From positions 248,001-312,000 of the forward strand of contig MARA01000008.1 in assembly GCA_001792895.1 (NCBI GenBank): 64,000 nt of DNA. Reading direction: 5' to 3'. The notes below the pieces were generated by a model that saw only the letters and a program-made list of their open reading frames with translations, was not told the origin of the DNA and did no database searches. How positions within the stretch are numbered: the stretch's first letter is position 1; every line of letters begins with the position of its first letter. The stretch is from Lentinus brumalis (taxonomy: Eukaryota > Basidiomycota > Agaricomycetes > Polyporales > Polyporaceae). This document shows, in pieces, positions 12,472-22,972 of this stretch. A program made the position numbers and the translations under genes.

Positions 12472-12746
12472 TGTGTCAGAGAGGTAAAGATGCGCCACTT
12501 GCAGTTCGAGGAAGAATGAGAAGAAAGAGGCGTTGCTGTCAGAGGCGAGTGTACTTATGCGCCGTGCGGCAACCAGGCGGCCCGGCTCACGGGCGCTTCC
12601 GGATTGGACTGTCGGTACCAAGTCTGTACGAAGATGCAGGGTCCTTCTGCGCGGGAGATGCAGCACATATGATCGAACAGCCATTGATTGGGTCAATTGG
12701 ATGCCATTGGGCCCGCGAGTACGCGAAGGGTCGAGTCCATAGGCGT

Positions 12747-13127
12747 TGTCGTAGCAGAGAGCAGTAGCTCGTGCTCGTACAGAATTCTTGGGCGGCGTCG
12801 GGCGTAGCTGAGTAGCGGAGTGTACGCGTTCGTGGCAGTCGAGCCAGTGAGCGTCTTGTCTGTGCGCGTTACTTCGAGTCGAGTCGAGTCGAATGAGCGT
12901 GTATTCTGTAGTCGGCAGGTCGGATAGCTAGCAGTAGGATATATATTCGAGGAGAGTGTCAGAGAGATACGACTGGGGGTGAGTCGGGGTGAGAACCAAA
13001 GAGACCGGACAGCCGCTGTGCAGCCAAGTAGCCAGCGACGGAAGAATGATCTAACCTATAAGTAGTAATCGAAACGCCCGTGTCCATGAGCAGCGTAACT
13101 ACGAGCGCAGTACGTAGTACTACCACA
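12747..13127 (-). repeat. 3' LTR
   Basis: This is the 381 bp LTR downstream with respect to gag. I saw no difference from the other LTR on reading. It contains GTCGA-type short repeats and a TATATAT stretch near 12940. Confidence 0.9.
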
Positions 13128-13654
13128 GTGGCCCAAACAATAGAGACGTCGGCCTCGACGTCTGAGGAGAACTTAAATGAGAGTCAGACAATCAGTGGGC
13201 AGTGCAGGCACGTAACAGGGCTCGGAGTTGGAAAGGATGGGGTAAGGAAGTGAAATGAATGTGCAGTTGAAGTGAGGCAGGCTCAAATCTTAGGAGAAGC
13301 GGACACCGGATGTGATGGGGACGAGGGTACCGGACATAGATAGAATCAAATGCAGCAACATAGAAGCGCGAGCGAGATGAAGCACGCAATCACCACAGCA
13401 AAATAGATGTCGTCCCGACGTCGTCGACACAAATTGGGAGTATGAGAACAGGGTGGGTGGGTGGGCAAGAGTAGGTGAATATAAGGAACAAAGTAGGAAG
13501 TGGTAAGCATTAAAGAAGGGGATTTCGAGGCAGGGACACGCAATGCCATGGGAGGATGTCATCTTCAGGGAAGGGTATCGAACTGTGGCAGAGGGTGCAC
13601 ATCACTGGTATGGGCGCAGGGACGAGAGGACAGACGGCCTGTGCATTGTAGCTG

Positions 13655-15490
13655 TCACAGTCGCGGCGTGTCGGCTCGAGATAGAGAGAGGGGGATATGC
13701 GCCAGGGTACGGCGTATGGGCTCGAAGTCCTGGTAGGAATGACGTGTGACGGTATGACAGCGCAAACGCGACCGCGAGCAGAAGAGCAATGATGATGGAG
13801 ACGGCTGCGAGCAGCGAAGGTAGAAAGTGGCGGAGCCTGGGAGGAGTGATTGAACATTGGTCTGCCGTCCATCGGATGCGCGGCCTTGTGCGAGAGTACG
13901 CCAGTGCATGTCGAAAAGTGTCCAGACGGTGGAGGGGAGGTCGCCATTAGGCTGGTGCACCCCGACACCAACGCGCGCGTGGTTGAGATGGATGAGATGT
14001 CCGGGACAACGCGACATGCCGCCAGTGGAGGCGGCGGGTGCGACAAGGACATTGACAGTGCGAGGATACGGAAACGGCGAGCTGCCGCAGGACCGGAGGC
14101 TGTGCGGTGACACTGTCAACAGTCGCAAGGCAGAAATCTTGACTTTGAGTCGCTGGACCAACGTGGCATATGCGGCCTTCGCAAAGTCGCCACAGTTCGG
14201 AGAGTTGTGCATGCCGGAAAACCAAGAAGCTAGGTCCGATCTCTGGACATTGAGCTTGGCAGTGTGATCATCGTCGGGCAAAGCGCGTGTGTACTCATCT
14301 TCAATCTGAGACGTCGCATCTCGGGTGCTGCTACTGTTCTGCCCATGCTTGCAATGTGAAGGTTTGCTCTTGGGATCGGGAAGGCGCAGCTTCTGATGGA
14401 CTTGCTGCTCGGGGACATGTATGGAACTGGGGATGGGAGATGCAACAGACGATAGCGAGAGAGGGAGAGAACGAGACGGCAAAGCCGATACGCAATATGA
14501 GGTGGGGTGCAAAGCAGATTTGGGAGAAGAGGGCGGAGGCACGGGACGCGTTGGGTAGTCCGGTGCGGCGGCCGGCAGGTAGCCGCGGTTCGGAGGGTTG
14601 TGCGTTCTGGAATGCTGGCATGCAGAGTCTGATGTCCGAACATCGAACTTGGGAATGTGATTGTTATCGGAGGACGTGTGCATGTACTTAGCTTCCGGTT
14701 GAGACACCTCATCTCGTATGTTCTGGTCTCGCGAATGTTCGCTCTTGACGCTCTGGGCTCGTAACTTCACAGAAAATTCGGAGCAAGATACAGGTGCGGT
14801 AGGATATGCGGCAGCCAAGTGGGAGAGCGGGAGAGTATGCGCGGATAGCGGATATGTAGGACTGGAAGGAGAGGGCGGTGCAGGATTGGTGGACGCCGTA
14901 TCGCTGGTTGGATCGTCTTGTGCGATGATAGAATGCAGCAGAGAGAGGGTGTCCTTGATTGTGTATGGCGTAGAGTGGTTGCGCTTTTGTTCGGGGATGA
15001 GTCGTCGCAAAGTTGCCTTCATGGACGAAGGAGTGCCCTGGATGAAGGCAAAGGACAGGTCGCTCTGGGAGATCTGGGAGTTGTCAAGCAGCAACTGCCC
15101 CCGAGACATGAATTCGAGGTGATAGGTATTCACCTGTGTCTTGGAGACGAACACCGGATGGTCTGCGGCACTCTGAACCCATTTCTGGAACTCGGCAAGT
15201 GGGCAGTGTTCATCGAGATGGCCGTAGAAGTCGCGGAGGAAGGTCTTGGCTTCTTGCCAGCTCTTGCCAATTCTTGAGCGATCGAACTCAGGCAGGCAAT
15301 TGACCTCGTGACGGATCGCGTCGGTACTGTAACGCATGAGGTATTTGACTCGCATGTCTTCGTCGATGATCTGGGCACGACACAATTGTAGTTCGAGCAT
15401 GTTGATGAAGTCGGAGAGGTTGCGGCCATCGAAGGTGGGTGCCTCGGGCGTGCGGGGAATCGGCATCTGATATACTGCCTGTAGCAACAT
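13655..15490 (-). CDS. Retrotransposon gag-like capsid protein
   Basis: A single 611-codon frame. The first about 190 residues look like the gag/capsid domain of fungal Ty3-type elements: PTFDGRNLSDFINMLE, then RVKYLMRYS, WQEAKTFLRDFYG and VNTYHLEFMSRGQLL. The rest is Ser/Pro-rich low complexity with no CCHC zinc knuckle that I can see. Capsids of this type package element RNA into virus-like particles in the cytoplasm. As the element lacks pol, enzymes from another element would be needed for movement. The lack of stop codons and the matching LTRs point to a recent insertion. Confidence 0.75.
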   Translation of the reverse strand: MLLQAVYQMPIPRTPEAPTFDGRNLSDFINMLELQLCRAQIIDEDMRVKYLMRYSTDAIRHEVNCLPEFDRSRIGKSWQEAKTFLRDFYGHLDEHCPLAEFQKWVQSAADHPVFVSKTQVNTYHLEFMSRGQLLLDNSQISQSDLSFAFIQGTPSSMKATLRRLIPEQKRNHSTPYTIKDTLSLLHSIIAQDDPTSDTASTNPAPPSPSSPTYPLSAHTLPLSHLAAAYPTAPVSCSEFSVKLRAQSVKSEHSRDQNIRDEVSQPEAKYMHTSSDNNHIPKFDVRTSDSACQHSRTHNPPNRGYLPAAAPDYPTRPVPPPSSPKSALHPTSYCVSALPSRSLPLSLSSVASPIPSSIHVPEQQVHQKLRLPDPKSKPSHCKHGQNSSSTRDATSQIEDEYTRALPDDDHTAKLNVQRSDLASWFSGMHNSPNCGDFAKAAYATLVQRLKVKISALRLLTVSPHSLRSCGSSPFPYPRTVNVLVAPAASTGGMSRCPGHLIHLNHARVGVGVHQPNGDLPSTVWTLFDMHWRTLAQGRASDGRQTNVQSLLPGSATFYLRCSQPSPSSLLFCSRSRLRCHTVTRHSYQDFEPIRRTLAHIPLSLSRADTPRL

Positions 15491-15692
15491 GTCGGTAGCG
15501 TGAAGGCGATCGGCGTAACGATCCCAGGCAGATGGTATGGGAAGAATAGACAGGAGTTGTGTATTGGGCAGGATAGAAAAGAGAGCGTCGGAGAGAATTG
15601 AAAAGATGGGGATGTTGCGGTAGAATGTTGAGAGTGGTCAGGGGAGATACTCAGCTAATCCCAGGAAACCACCCCCTCGCGGTGGGCTCCAC

Positions 15693-16073
15693 TGTCGTAG
15701 CAGAGAGCAGTAGCTCGTGCTCGTACAGAATTCTTGGGCGGCGTCGGGCGTAGCTGAGTAGCGGAGTGTACGCGTTCGTGGCAGTCGAGCCAGTGAGCGT
15801 CTTGTCTGTGCGCGTTACTTCGAGTCGAGTCGAGTCGAATGAGCGTGTATTCTGTAGTCGGCAGGTCGGATAGCTAGCAGTAGGATATATATTCGAGGAG
15901 AGTGTCAGAGAGATACGACTGGGGGTGAGTCGGGGTGAGAACCAAAGAGACCGGACAGCCGCTGTGCAGCCAAGTAGCCAGCGACGGAAGAATGATCTAA
16001 CCTATAAGTAGTAATCGAAACGCCCGTGTCCATGAGCAGCGTAACTACGAGCGCAGTACGTAGTACTACCACA
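15693..16073 (-). repeat. 5' LTR
   Basis: This is the 381 bp LTR upstream of gag on minus, matching 12747-13127. The gag start at 15490 lies about 200 bases inside it. Confidence 0.9.
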
Positions 16074-16165
16074 GCGTGCACGGTGCAGCTCTGGCTCGGA
16101 GCGTGCCTGTTCAGCGAGAAGAGACCGGAAAGCGACAGGTTGGTCTATCATGCAATAGAGCGAAT

Positions 16166-17459
16166 TCAATCGCTCAGAGTCAAGTCAATGACGCCGCCTC
16201 CTGACCCAAGACCAGACGAAGTGCCCGGCTCCTCCTTCTTCACCCTCCCCGAGCCGCCAGCCGACTTCCGCGACTTCTTCTTCTCCATGCGATCAATCCT
16301 GCTCAGGATCTGTTGCAGCTGACCCTGCTCGCATGGGGTAATCAGATTGAACATTCGAGCACACGAAGGCAGATAGAAGGTAGTACGACTTCACCTTCAG
16401 TTCGCTCAGTTCGTTCCCATCGGACTCCGAGCCGTCTCCGATGTCCGGCTTCACATCGACCTGTTCTGCGTCGAGTCGTGCACGCTTTGCAGGCCTGCAG
16501 TCTTCTGTTGATCGCTGTCTCCCATTGCTTTCGTTCGCTGACGACTGCCGAGATGGGCCTGCCTCAGGTTCGGCATCGCGCTGGGAGTCCGGGAGCGGCA
16601 CGATTTCTTGTGCCTGCAGAAGGGCTGGCCTCGGGAAATTTATTATGCCACCTTGGACCAAGATTGCGATGCGCACCTAGAGGCCGGTAGCGAAATATGA
16701 AGGTCGCCACCGGGCCTTCGTTCGGGTCTATCAGCCGGTAACTCATCCTGTGTGGTGCGGGAGTGACTTGATTCCCCTCGCCGAGACTTGATACAAGAGA
16801 AGTAGAAGATCAGTATCGAATAATCATATGTCAGACGACCCATTGAAGCCAATATACCTGACGCAATGCACACCTGCCTTCTTGGACCGCTCATGGACAG
16901 GCCCCACCGGGTTGAATGCTCCGGCGTTCCCACTAGCAGTGAGTCGCATGAAAGGCACTGATTCGATGCGCTCCGCAAGTATCTCCATTGATCCGAGCTC
17001 TTGGTTCCCGTTTTGTCCCAGTAAAGAGTCATCGTCTACAGCATATCAGCGGCCTGAGATGAAGTGATGTCAGGTTACAGAACTGACCAGTGGTTGTCAG
17101 AAGAGAGAACTGATAGGGACGCCGGGATGTCGGTGTGACACGAACACCCCGAGATTGAGTCGATATACCAGAGGGAACTCTGTGCGCAGGACCTGCCAAC
17201 GACCCATCCAATTTCTTCATGAAGCCCATATCCGTTCGACTATTGTTCCGGAAGTGGATAGCGAACTCCTGTAAAACAGATTGAGACACATTATTAGTAG
17301 TGATAACTTCTCGTAAAAGACGAAGATCTTGACCTTCCCCGCCTCGCTAGGAATGAAGCAAGCAATCTTCTTCCCGTCGTCGCCCTCGGGTGCCACGGAA
17401 TACTCTGGGAGTGGCTCGCCGTCGCAAGCAATCCATACTTCACAGTCGCCAAGTTTCAT
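16166..17459 (-). CDS. DUF7918 protein, copy C
   Basis: Six exons on minus (17459-17334, 17268-17088, 17035-16858, 16786-16677, 16624-16395, 16324-16166) give 327 residues. Exon 1 reads MKLGDCEVWIACDGEPLPEY and ends CFIPSEAGK. Exon 3 ends VHERSKKAGVHCV, and exon 4 carries ATFIFRYRPLG. The linker has RPAKRARLDAEQVDVKPD. Exon 6 has the coiled coil QLQQILSRIDRMEKKKSRK, a KKEEP stretch, a Gly-rich spacer and the final VIDLTLSD. Exon 4 is 110 bases, as in copies B, D and E. The last codon is about 90 bases from the LTR element, so the insertion narrowly missed the gene. Function unknown; the tail resembles a SUMO-interacting motif. Confidence 0.85.
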
Positions 17460-17998
17460 CGTCCTTCCTGTGTGCTGTATCGAGGTCTGCAAGTCGGCAG
17501 AGCGTAGGCAGGGTGCAAAGGTGCACCGGAAAGCACCCTGAAGGGACCCGCCATCAAAATGCCATAAGCGGCATGGTCGAACACGTGTATCTTGACCTTC
17601 CAGCGCTTGGACCAGTAAGTATACAGTATGACATACAGTACCCAGGCAATGCGCGGCCACAACATCTAATGGAATATTGAAGCTGATTAGAAGCATTCTG
17701 AGATACCGAAAAGTTGATGGGATCATTATAGAACATCGCGGCATCCGAGTCCTCGCGGCGAAGCAGGGGTTCAAACGGCCGACGGAGTGGTAAAATTAGA
17801 CGTGTACATCGCTGGTAGATGCTGGCTGAGATAGACACCATAGGCAAGAGATGGACCACTATGAACTCTTATACGAATTACCGATCAATTACAAATACGA
17901 GTGGAACAGACAGAATGTTATGTACTTACAGTAAACGACACTACAGACAGATCATGCACAACGGGACCCAGGCCCGAGAATTAGGTGCCAAGTGGGAC
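17460..17998. other. Spacer between DUF7918 copies C and D
   Basis: Presumed promoter of copy C and 3' region of copy D. No separate gene is recognised. Confidence 0.5.
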
Positions 17999-19226
17999 TC
18001 AGTCGCTCAATGTCAAGTCGATGACACCATCATCGAGTACTGGGTAGACGTCGTGTTCGGTCTTCGTGGCAGGCCGCTCATGATCATCCTCTGTACCGTT
18101 ATCTTGGTCCTGGGTCGTTGGAGTTGTGTGTCAGCCCGAGGTTTGTAATCAAGAGAAACGTTGGTCACTGACCTTCGACCATTCGTCGTCTTCATCGCAG
18201 CAGAGATCAATCACCTCAATGACTTCCTTCTTGGTGTCGTCTTCTCCAGTGCTCGACTTGACGGGTGGCCTATCTCCCAATTCAGTACGCTCGACATAGG
18301 TGACGATGCTCTTGTAATTGTCCAAGGAAGGTCCAGCCTCGGGCACAACCGCATACGGCATGAGTCCTTCTGCCTGCAAGACGGCTATAAGTATGCGGTC
18401 GTCAGCCAAGAATGGCACGAATGGAGCTGAGATAGATGGGCAGCACCTTCAGGTCTGTAGCGGAAGGTGAAGTATGCCAGAGGCTCTTCCCTCGGATCTA
18501 CGGACATTCTCCACTCGAGCGCGCTCCTGGGCTCCACCCGACGGGCATGTCCAAGGCTGAAGGGGAAGACAACAATGTCAGTCTTACGACATGAGCAGAT
18601 AGATTGCGTGCATTACGCACGAAACGCAGTGTGCACCCGCTTTCTTCGATCGCTCGTGGACGACTCCGACAGACCGAAAGCCAGGCGTGTGATGCCCTGG
18701 AGCGGAAGGCTTCCGTACCCGGTCTCTCCTGGAGATTCGGACGACGGACACATGGATGACCCCCACTCTCCCGTCGTGATCGAGGTCAGGCGCGTCGTCG
18801 TCGTCTAGCAAGAAGCAGTATCAGTATCGGCAACGAACCTGAGACCAGAGAAGACGACTTACCCGTTGTGACCAGAGAGGAGAATTGGAAGAGCTGGAGG
18901 GTTTCCGCTCCTGTGCGGATGCCCGACGTGCTGCCCTTCTTGTTTGGCCAGCACACACGCTTGCCCGCCGGCGAGCCGTCCATACGAAGGTCGAAGCGTA
19001 CCAGCTCACGCCCATGATTACGGTATCTGACGACGAAAGTCTGCCAATATTACACGTCAATTGGTGCTCTGCAGCCGCAGTCCCTGTGGCGTGCTACTGC
19101 CATGCTCACCTCGCCGGCCCTACTCGGGACCAAACAGGTGCTCGCCCTGTCGGTCGAGGTCGACGAAAATTCGGGGAGCGGTTCGCCGTTGCATGTCAGC
19201 CATACTTCGCAGTGACCGACCCTCAT
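17999..19226 (-). CDS. DUF7918 protein, copy D (short, two VIDL motifs)
   Basis: Six exons on minus (19226-19110, 19040-18863, 18804-18621, 18556-18447, 18384-18173, 18109-17999) give 303 residues. The N-terminus MRVGHCEVWLTCNGEPLPEF fits the family, but the usual CFVPSEAGK is CLVPSRAGE. Exons 5 and 6 are shorter than in the other copies and lack the QLQQ coiled coil and the basic patch. Exon 5 ends KKEVIEVIDLCCDEDDEW, and the protein ends GVIDLTLSD. It therefore has two hydrophobic-acidic motifs of SUMO-interacting type, about 40 residues apart. All splice phases agree, so it is probably a functional divergent member. Confidence 0.8.
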
Positions 19227-19515
19227 GGAAGATAGTTGTGGATGTGTGGCTTAACGAGGAGGAACAAGTTCAAGTTCGACTACCGCTTACCGCAGTGGCT
19301 GTGGCCACGGCCGATCGCGTTGCTCGGAACCGCCCGCCGGCTTACCTCGGCTAGTCTAAGTGTGTTCACGATCCAGGGTCCTCCAAGAGTCGAATGCTGT
19401 CCAAGCGGGCGCGAGTCTCCAAGAAGTAAGTACTCGTTGATTCAAAGACATTGCGCCTCCAGGGCGACACCGGCCATGATTTGGACTGAATCACCGGACC
19501 GATAGACAACGAACC

Positions 19516-20480
19516 TCACTGACGACCATTCTCCACCTCGACTTTCACGCTCTCCATAGTCTCGACGATGAAGTGTGCGCCGCTGTTCTGGATCTTAGAA
19601 CGCTCGTGGCTCGTGCATAGTGCGATGACGATTGCGCCAGAGGCGACGCCGGCCTTGATCCCCGAGGGCGGGTCCTCGAAGACGACGCAGCGGTGCGCGG
19701 CGAAGCCGAGCTCCTTCGCTGCGAGGAGGCAGGGGTCCGGGGCAGGCTTGCCCGCCTTGAGACGCTTGTCGTCGGCTGTGATGGTGACGGGAGGAGGGGT
19801 GATGCCGACGCGGGTCATGCAGCCGTGCGCTAAGGAAAAGCGACGGTGTCAGCCTCGAAGGCGGAGGACATACATGAGGAACATTTGCTCCAGAGGTGGC
19901 AACGGCGTAGCGTCCCTCAGGAAGAGAGTCCATGAGTTTCTTAACACCAGGGAGAATGCGGACGGCACGGTCGATGGCGCATGCCTCCATCTGCCAGACG
20001 TCGAACCGCGACTGCGTGCGGGTGGACCGCCAATCCTCTTCGGCATCATCTTCGATTGCCTCCTCGACCCTGACGTTGTCTTGACGGCTGAGGAAGGCGC
20101 GGCGTGTGCTGACGTGAGTCATGAATGACGGACGATGGGGATTGGCAGGCGAGAGCGCAGGAGTGCCCACCCCAGACGAGATGGGCGAGCACGCGATCCG
20201 GGGCCGTGCTTGTTGTACGCGTCGGCGAAGAAGAGGATACTCTCCTCGAACGTTTGGACCTCGTCGTCCATCTCATTAGCCCTGATTTAGGGCTCGAACT
20301 GCGCGAAATTGTCCACAACGCGCTTGCCGTGGGTCGCGGCGATGACATATGCCGGATCCTGCCCGATGTCCAGAGCCACCTTGCCCGCTCAGACCGACGA
20401 TGTCAGTTCCGCGGAGCCCTGGCACAGGCGATTGCTCCGTACTCCCTCAGCCTGCGACGCGCCTTGATGCAACCCGGATA
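19516..20480 (-). pseudogene. Dead copy of the HAD sugar-phosphatase gene
   Basis: Read on minus, this aligns with 409-1202 and the wider Gpp/Dog family. It keeps the cap region missing there (DIGQDPAYVIAATHGKRVVD and FEESILFFADAYNKHGPGSR) and all C-terminal motifs (SGAN, KPAPDP, VVFEDPPSGIKAG). It is broken in several places. The DMDGT exon is unrecognisable; frame is lost near 20360-20410; a TAA at 20287-20289 interrupts FEP; the intron near 19870 no longer joins in phase; and a 1-base change near 19520 cuts the last residues (GRQ stop). It lies between DUF7918 copies D and E. Confidence 0.85.
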
Positions 20481-21013
20481 GGCGTCTCAAGAACCTCATT
20501 ATAAAGCCCAAGTGAAGTCATGCCGGGGGTAGTGGTCAAGCACACACAGCTGGGAACCGAGGCTGCCGTGCAGTACCGCGATCATCCCGACGTATAGGAT
20601 TCGCCCAAGCTCGTTTGTGATCGCATCAACAAGTTGTTTCAAACCTATTGAACCAATCCCAAACGAGCTTGAGCGCCTGACTTAGGCAGCGACGGGGAGC
20701 CGGCGGAGTACAGCTAAGCAAAACATTGCTGACACGTACTTGGATGAACAGACTGGATTGGATTTCAGGGTAGAAATTAGGTGGTAATAGGCCGAGGACC
20801 CCTCGGCTGCCCTAGTATTAAGAGAACAAACGAAAACGGGAGTACTGTATGACGTGTCAGTATGGCGAATCGCTGCCGAGGGTCTTGAATGGGACAGACC
20901 TGCAATGACGGAAGCTACAGACGACATGGGAGTCAGAGTCAGGGGTATGTGCAAAGTACAGGATCCTCAACATTGTGGTATGTCCATTCCGAGCCATATA
21001 AGTGGCGTCGTCT
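20481..21013. other. Spacer with a 64 bp hairpin
   Basis: No gene is recognised. It contains the inverted repeat listed at 20607-20670. Confidence 0.5.
20607..20670. repeat. Short inverted repeat
   Basis: AAGCTCGTTTG (20607-20617) and its complement CAAACGAGCTT (20660-20670) flank a 42-base loop. A few outer bases also pair. It may be a MITE remnant or a terminator-like hairpin. Confidence 0.6.
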
Positions 21014-22288
21014 TCACTCGAGAGTCAAGTCGATGACGACCCGTCCAGATGTTCGCCGTCGGAGAGACGCCGTTCGTGGTTCTGTCTTCACACGTGTCGA
21101 TGGAAGCGGCGATACGCCGTCCGTCTTTCTTCTCTTGATGGCTCGCTCGACCTTATGCAGTTGTGTGAGCAGCTGGCTCTATATGTCAACAGTACACCAT
21201 CAGCTACCGCACCATGGCAGAGGGCGGTGCCAGACGCACCTTCATCCCCTCCAGGTCACTCTCGCCGTCCAAGGCGACTGACGAGACGTCCGGCTTGACG
21301 TCCTGGTCACTGTCGTAATCGTGGCTGAGCGCGTCAATGCGGCGCTTTCTGGACTTCCGCGAGCCGGAGGCAAGGATGGAAGATTCGTTGAAGTCATCCG
21401 GACATGTCTTGACTACGACAGGCTTGACATCTTCTGGTAGAGGTACGATACCCTGCGCCTGCAAGAGGGCTGATGGACATGTATGAGCATATCCACGCAG
21501 ATACTGGTTATCAGGAATGATTGCGCACCGAGAGGCCTATAACGGAAGATGAACCGGGCGACGTCGCCCTCACGAGGATTGAGCGGAGTGCTGCGCGTCT
21601 GAATTCGACTCGTAGGGATCCTGCGATCTTCGCCCAGCCTACAGTGAACAATTTCAATCGTATGTCGCACATGCCGGAAGGGAGACACTCACGTAACGCA
21701 GTGTGCACCGGCCTTCTTGCTCCTCTCGTGCACAGCTCCGGTCGGATGGAACTTCGGGTTCCATGATCGCTGTACGGACCTGTATTCCGCACGGATGCGA
21801 GACACGCCGACCATAATCTCTCCAAGCTTCTCGTGACTGGTCATCCCAACTTCCTCCTCGTCATCTGCACGACTCAGCTCAGGTGGTTGTCAGTAATGAG
21901 GAGATGACATACGCACCGGTCGTTAAAAGATTTGCGAATTTGAATGGTTTCCTGGTAGTAGGATTCGTGCGCAAACCATCCCTGTGCCCCTTTCCTCCCG
22001 GAATGCAACGATTCCCGCCGACTTCCTTCCCGTCGAGGTTGGTCACGAATCGCAGGTGGCTCTGCTTGACATGGTCCCTCCACTCGATCACGAAGGACTG
22101 CAAGCGTACTTGAGGATGCGCAGCTCGTGATGCATGAGAGTACATAGTAGAAAGGTGCATACCTTGCCGCATTCGCTTGGAACAAAGCACGCGATGGTCT
22201 TTCCGTCGCTCCCCTCAGGCTGGATGCAGTACTCGGCAAGCGGTTTGCCGTTGCACGAGATCCAGACTTCGTAGCCCTTCAGTTGCAT
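21014..22288 (-). CDS. DUF7918 protein, copy E
   Basis: Six exons on minus (22288-22163, 22097-21917, 21864-21693, 21638-21529, 21469-21240, 21178-21014) give 327 residues. Exon 1 reads MQLKGYEVWISCNGKPLAEY and ends CFVPSECGK. Later exons carry VHERSKKAGAHCV, VARFIFRYRPLG and ALLQAQGIVPLPEDVKP. A basic patch (SRKSRKRRI) precedes the charged linker. Exon 6 has a short helix (QLLTQLHKVERAIKRRK) and the end VVIDLTLE, so the SUMO-interacting-like tail is kept although the rest has diverged. It is the most upstream gene of the minus-strand array and is separated from copy D by the dead phosphatase. Confidence 0.85.
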
Positions 22289-22972
22289 GATGTGGATTCG
22301 ATGGTTGACAATGACAACAGCAATTTCGAGAACAAGAAGTGAAGATGATGGTGGTGGCGACAAGGTGGTTGTGGACAAGAGACGCGTGTAAACCGGTACG
22401 CGCGACAGTGGACACGCGACGCGACGTGTCACGTGACATGCGTCTATGTATTCAAATATTTGATCCGACTTGAAGTTGGAACCTCTTGACACAGTTCACT
22501 AGTTCACTCGGTGGTCCAGAGACCCGCCAGTCCGTAAACTGTCAGAGATTGTAGTGACCTTGACAGCTGCACCCGGTGAGTGTCGCCTTACGTATGCCGA
22601 GCAGTCTTTGAAGGCTCAAATGCGCTAACCAAACAGTAGAGGTAGTAATCAAGTCATAGGCGCAGCGTGTTCGTACGATACACATAATACTGTTCCAATG
22701 AAACCAATTCTCAGCCGACATGCACGACTACGGAACTACAAGAGATGTTAGCGGGCGTCATAGATACAAGGCAGACATCTAGCGAGGTCCAGCCCAGGGC
22801 TACTCTCGACGGTTTGTTCCTTTCGCCGGTGTCTCGGCGACCTCCATCCTTGTCAACGGCGCAAACATTTCTTGTACTCAGATCTGAATGTGTCTTAGCA
22901 GCGAATTTGACAAGAACAGTCAAGTGTCGGACATGGACACATACCCAATACCGTGATCTGGAGCCCTAGTAC
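22289..22972. other. Spacer between copy E and the F-box gene
   Basis: Promoter side of DUF7918 copy E and 3' side of the F-box gene. No gene is seen. Confidence 0.5.

Larger units (their letters stand above)
12747..16073 (-). mobile_element. LTR retrotransposon carrying only gag (non-autonomous)
   Basis: Two 381 bp direct repeats (12747-13127 and 15693-16073), starting TG and ending CA, bound a 3.33 kb element. GCGT occurs directly outside both ends (12743-12746 and 16074-16077), a likely 4 bp target duplication. The single long frame, on minus, is gag-like. There is no protease, reverse transcriptase, RNase H or integrase. On the coding strand a candidate primer-binding site (TGGAGCCCACC) begins one base inside the 5' LTR at about 15691. 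The element sits between DUF7918 copies B and C. Confidence 0.9.

Noticed and set aside
12747..16073. Integrase or reverse transcriptase remnants in the LTR element
   Set aside because: No such motif was found in any frame outside the gag frame.
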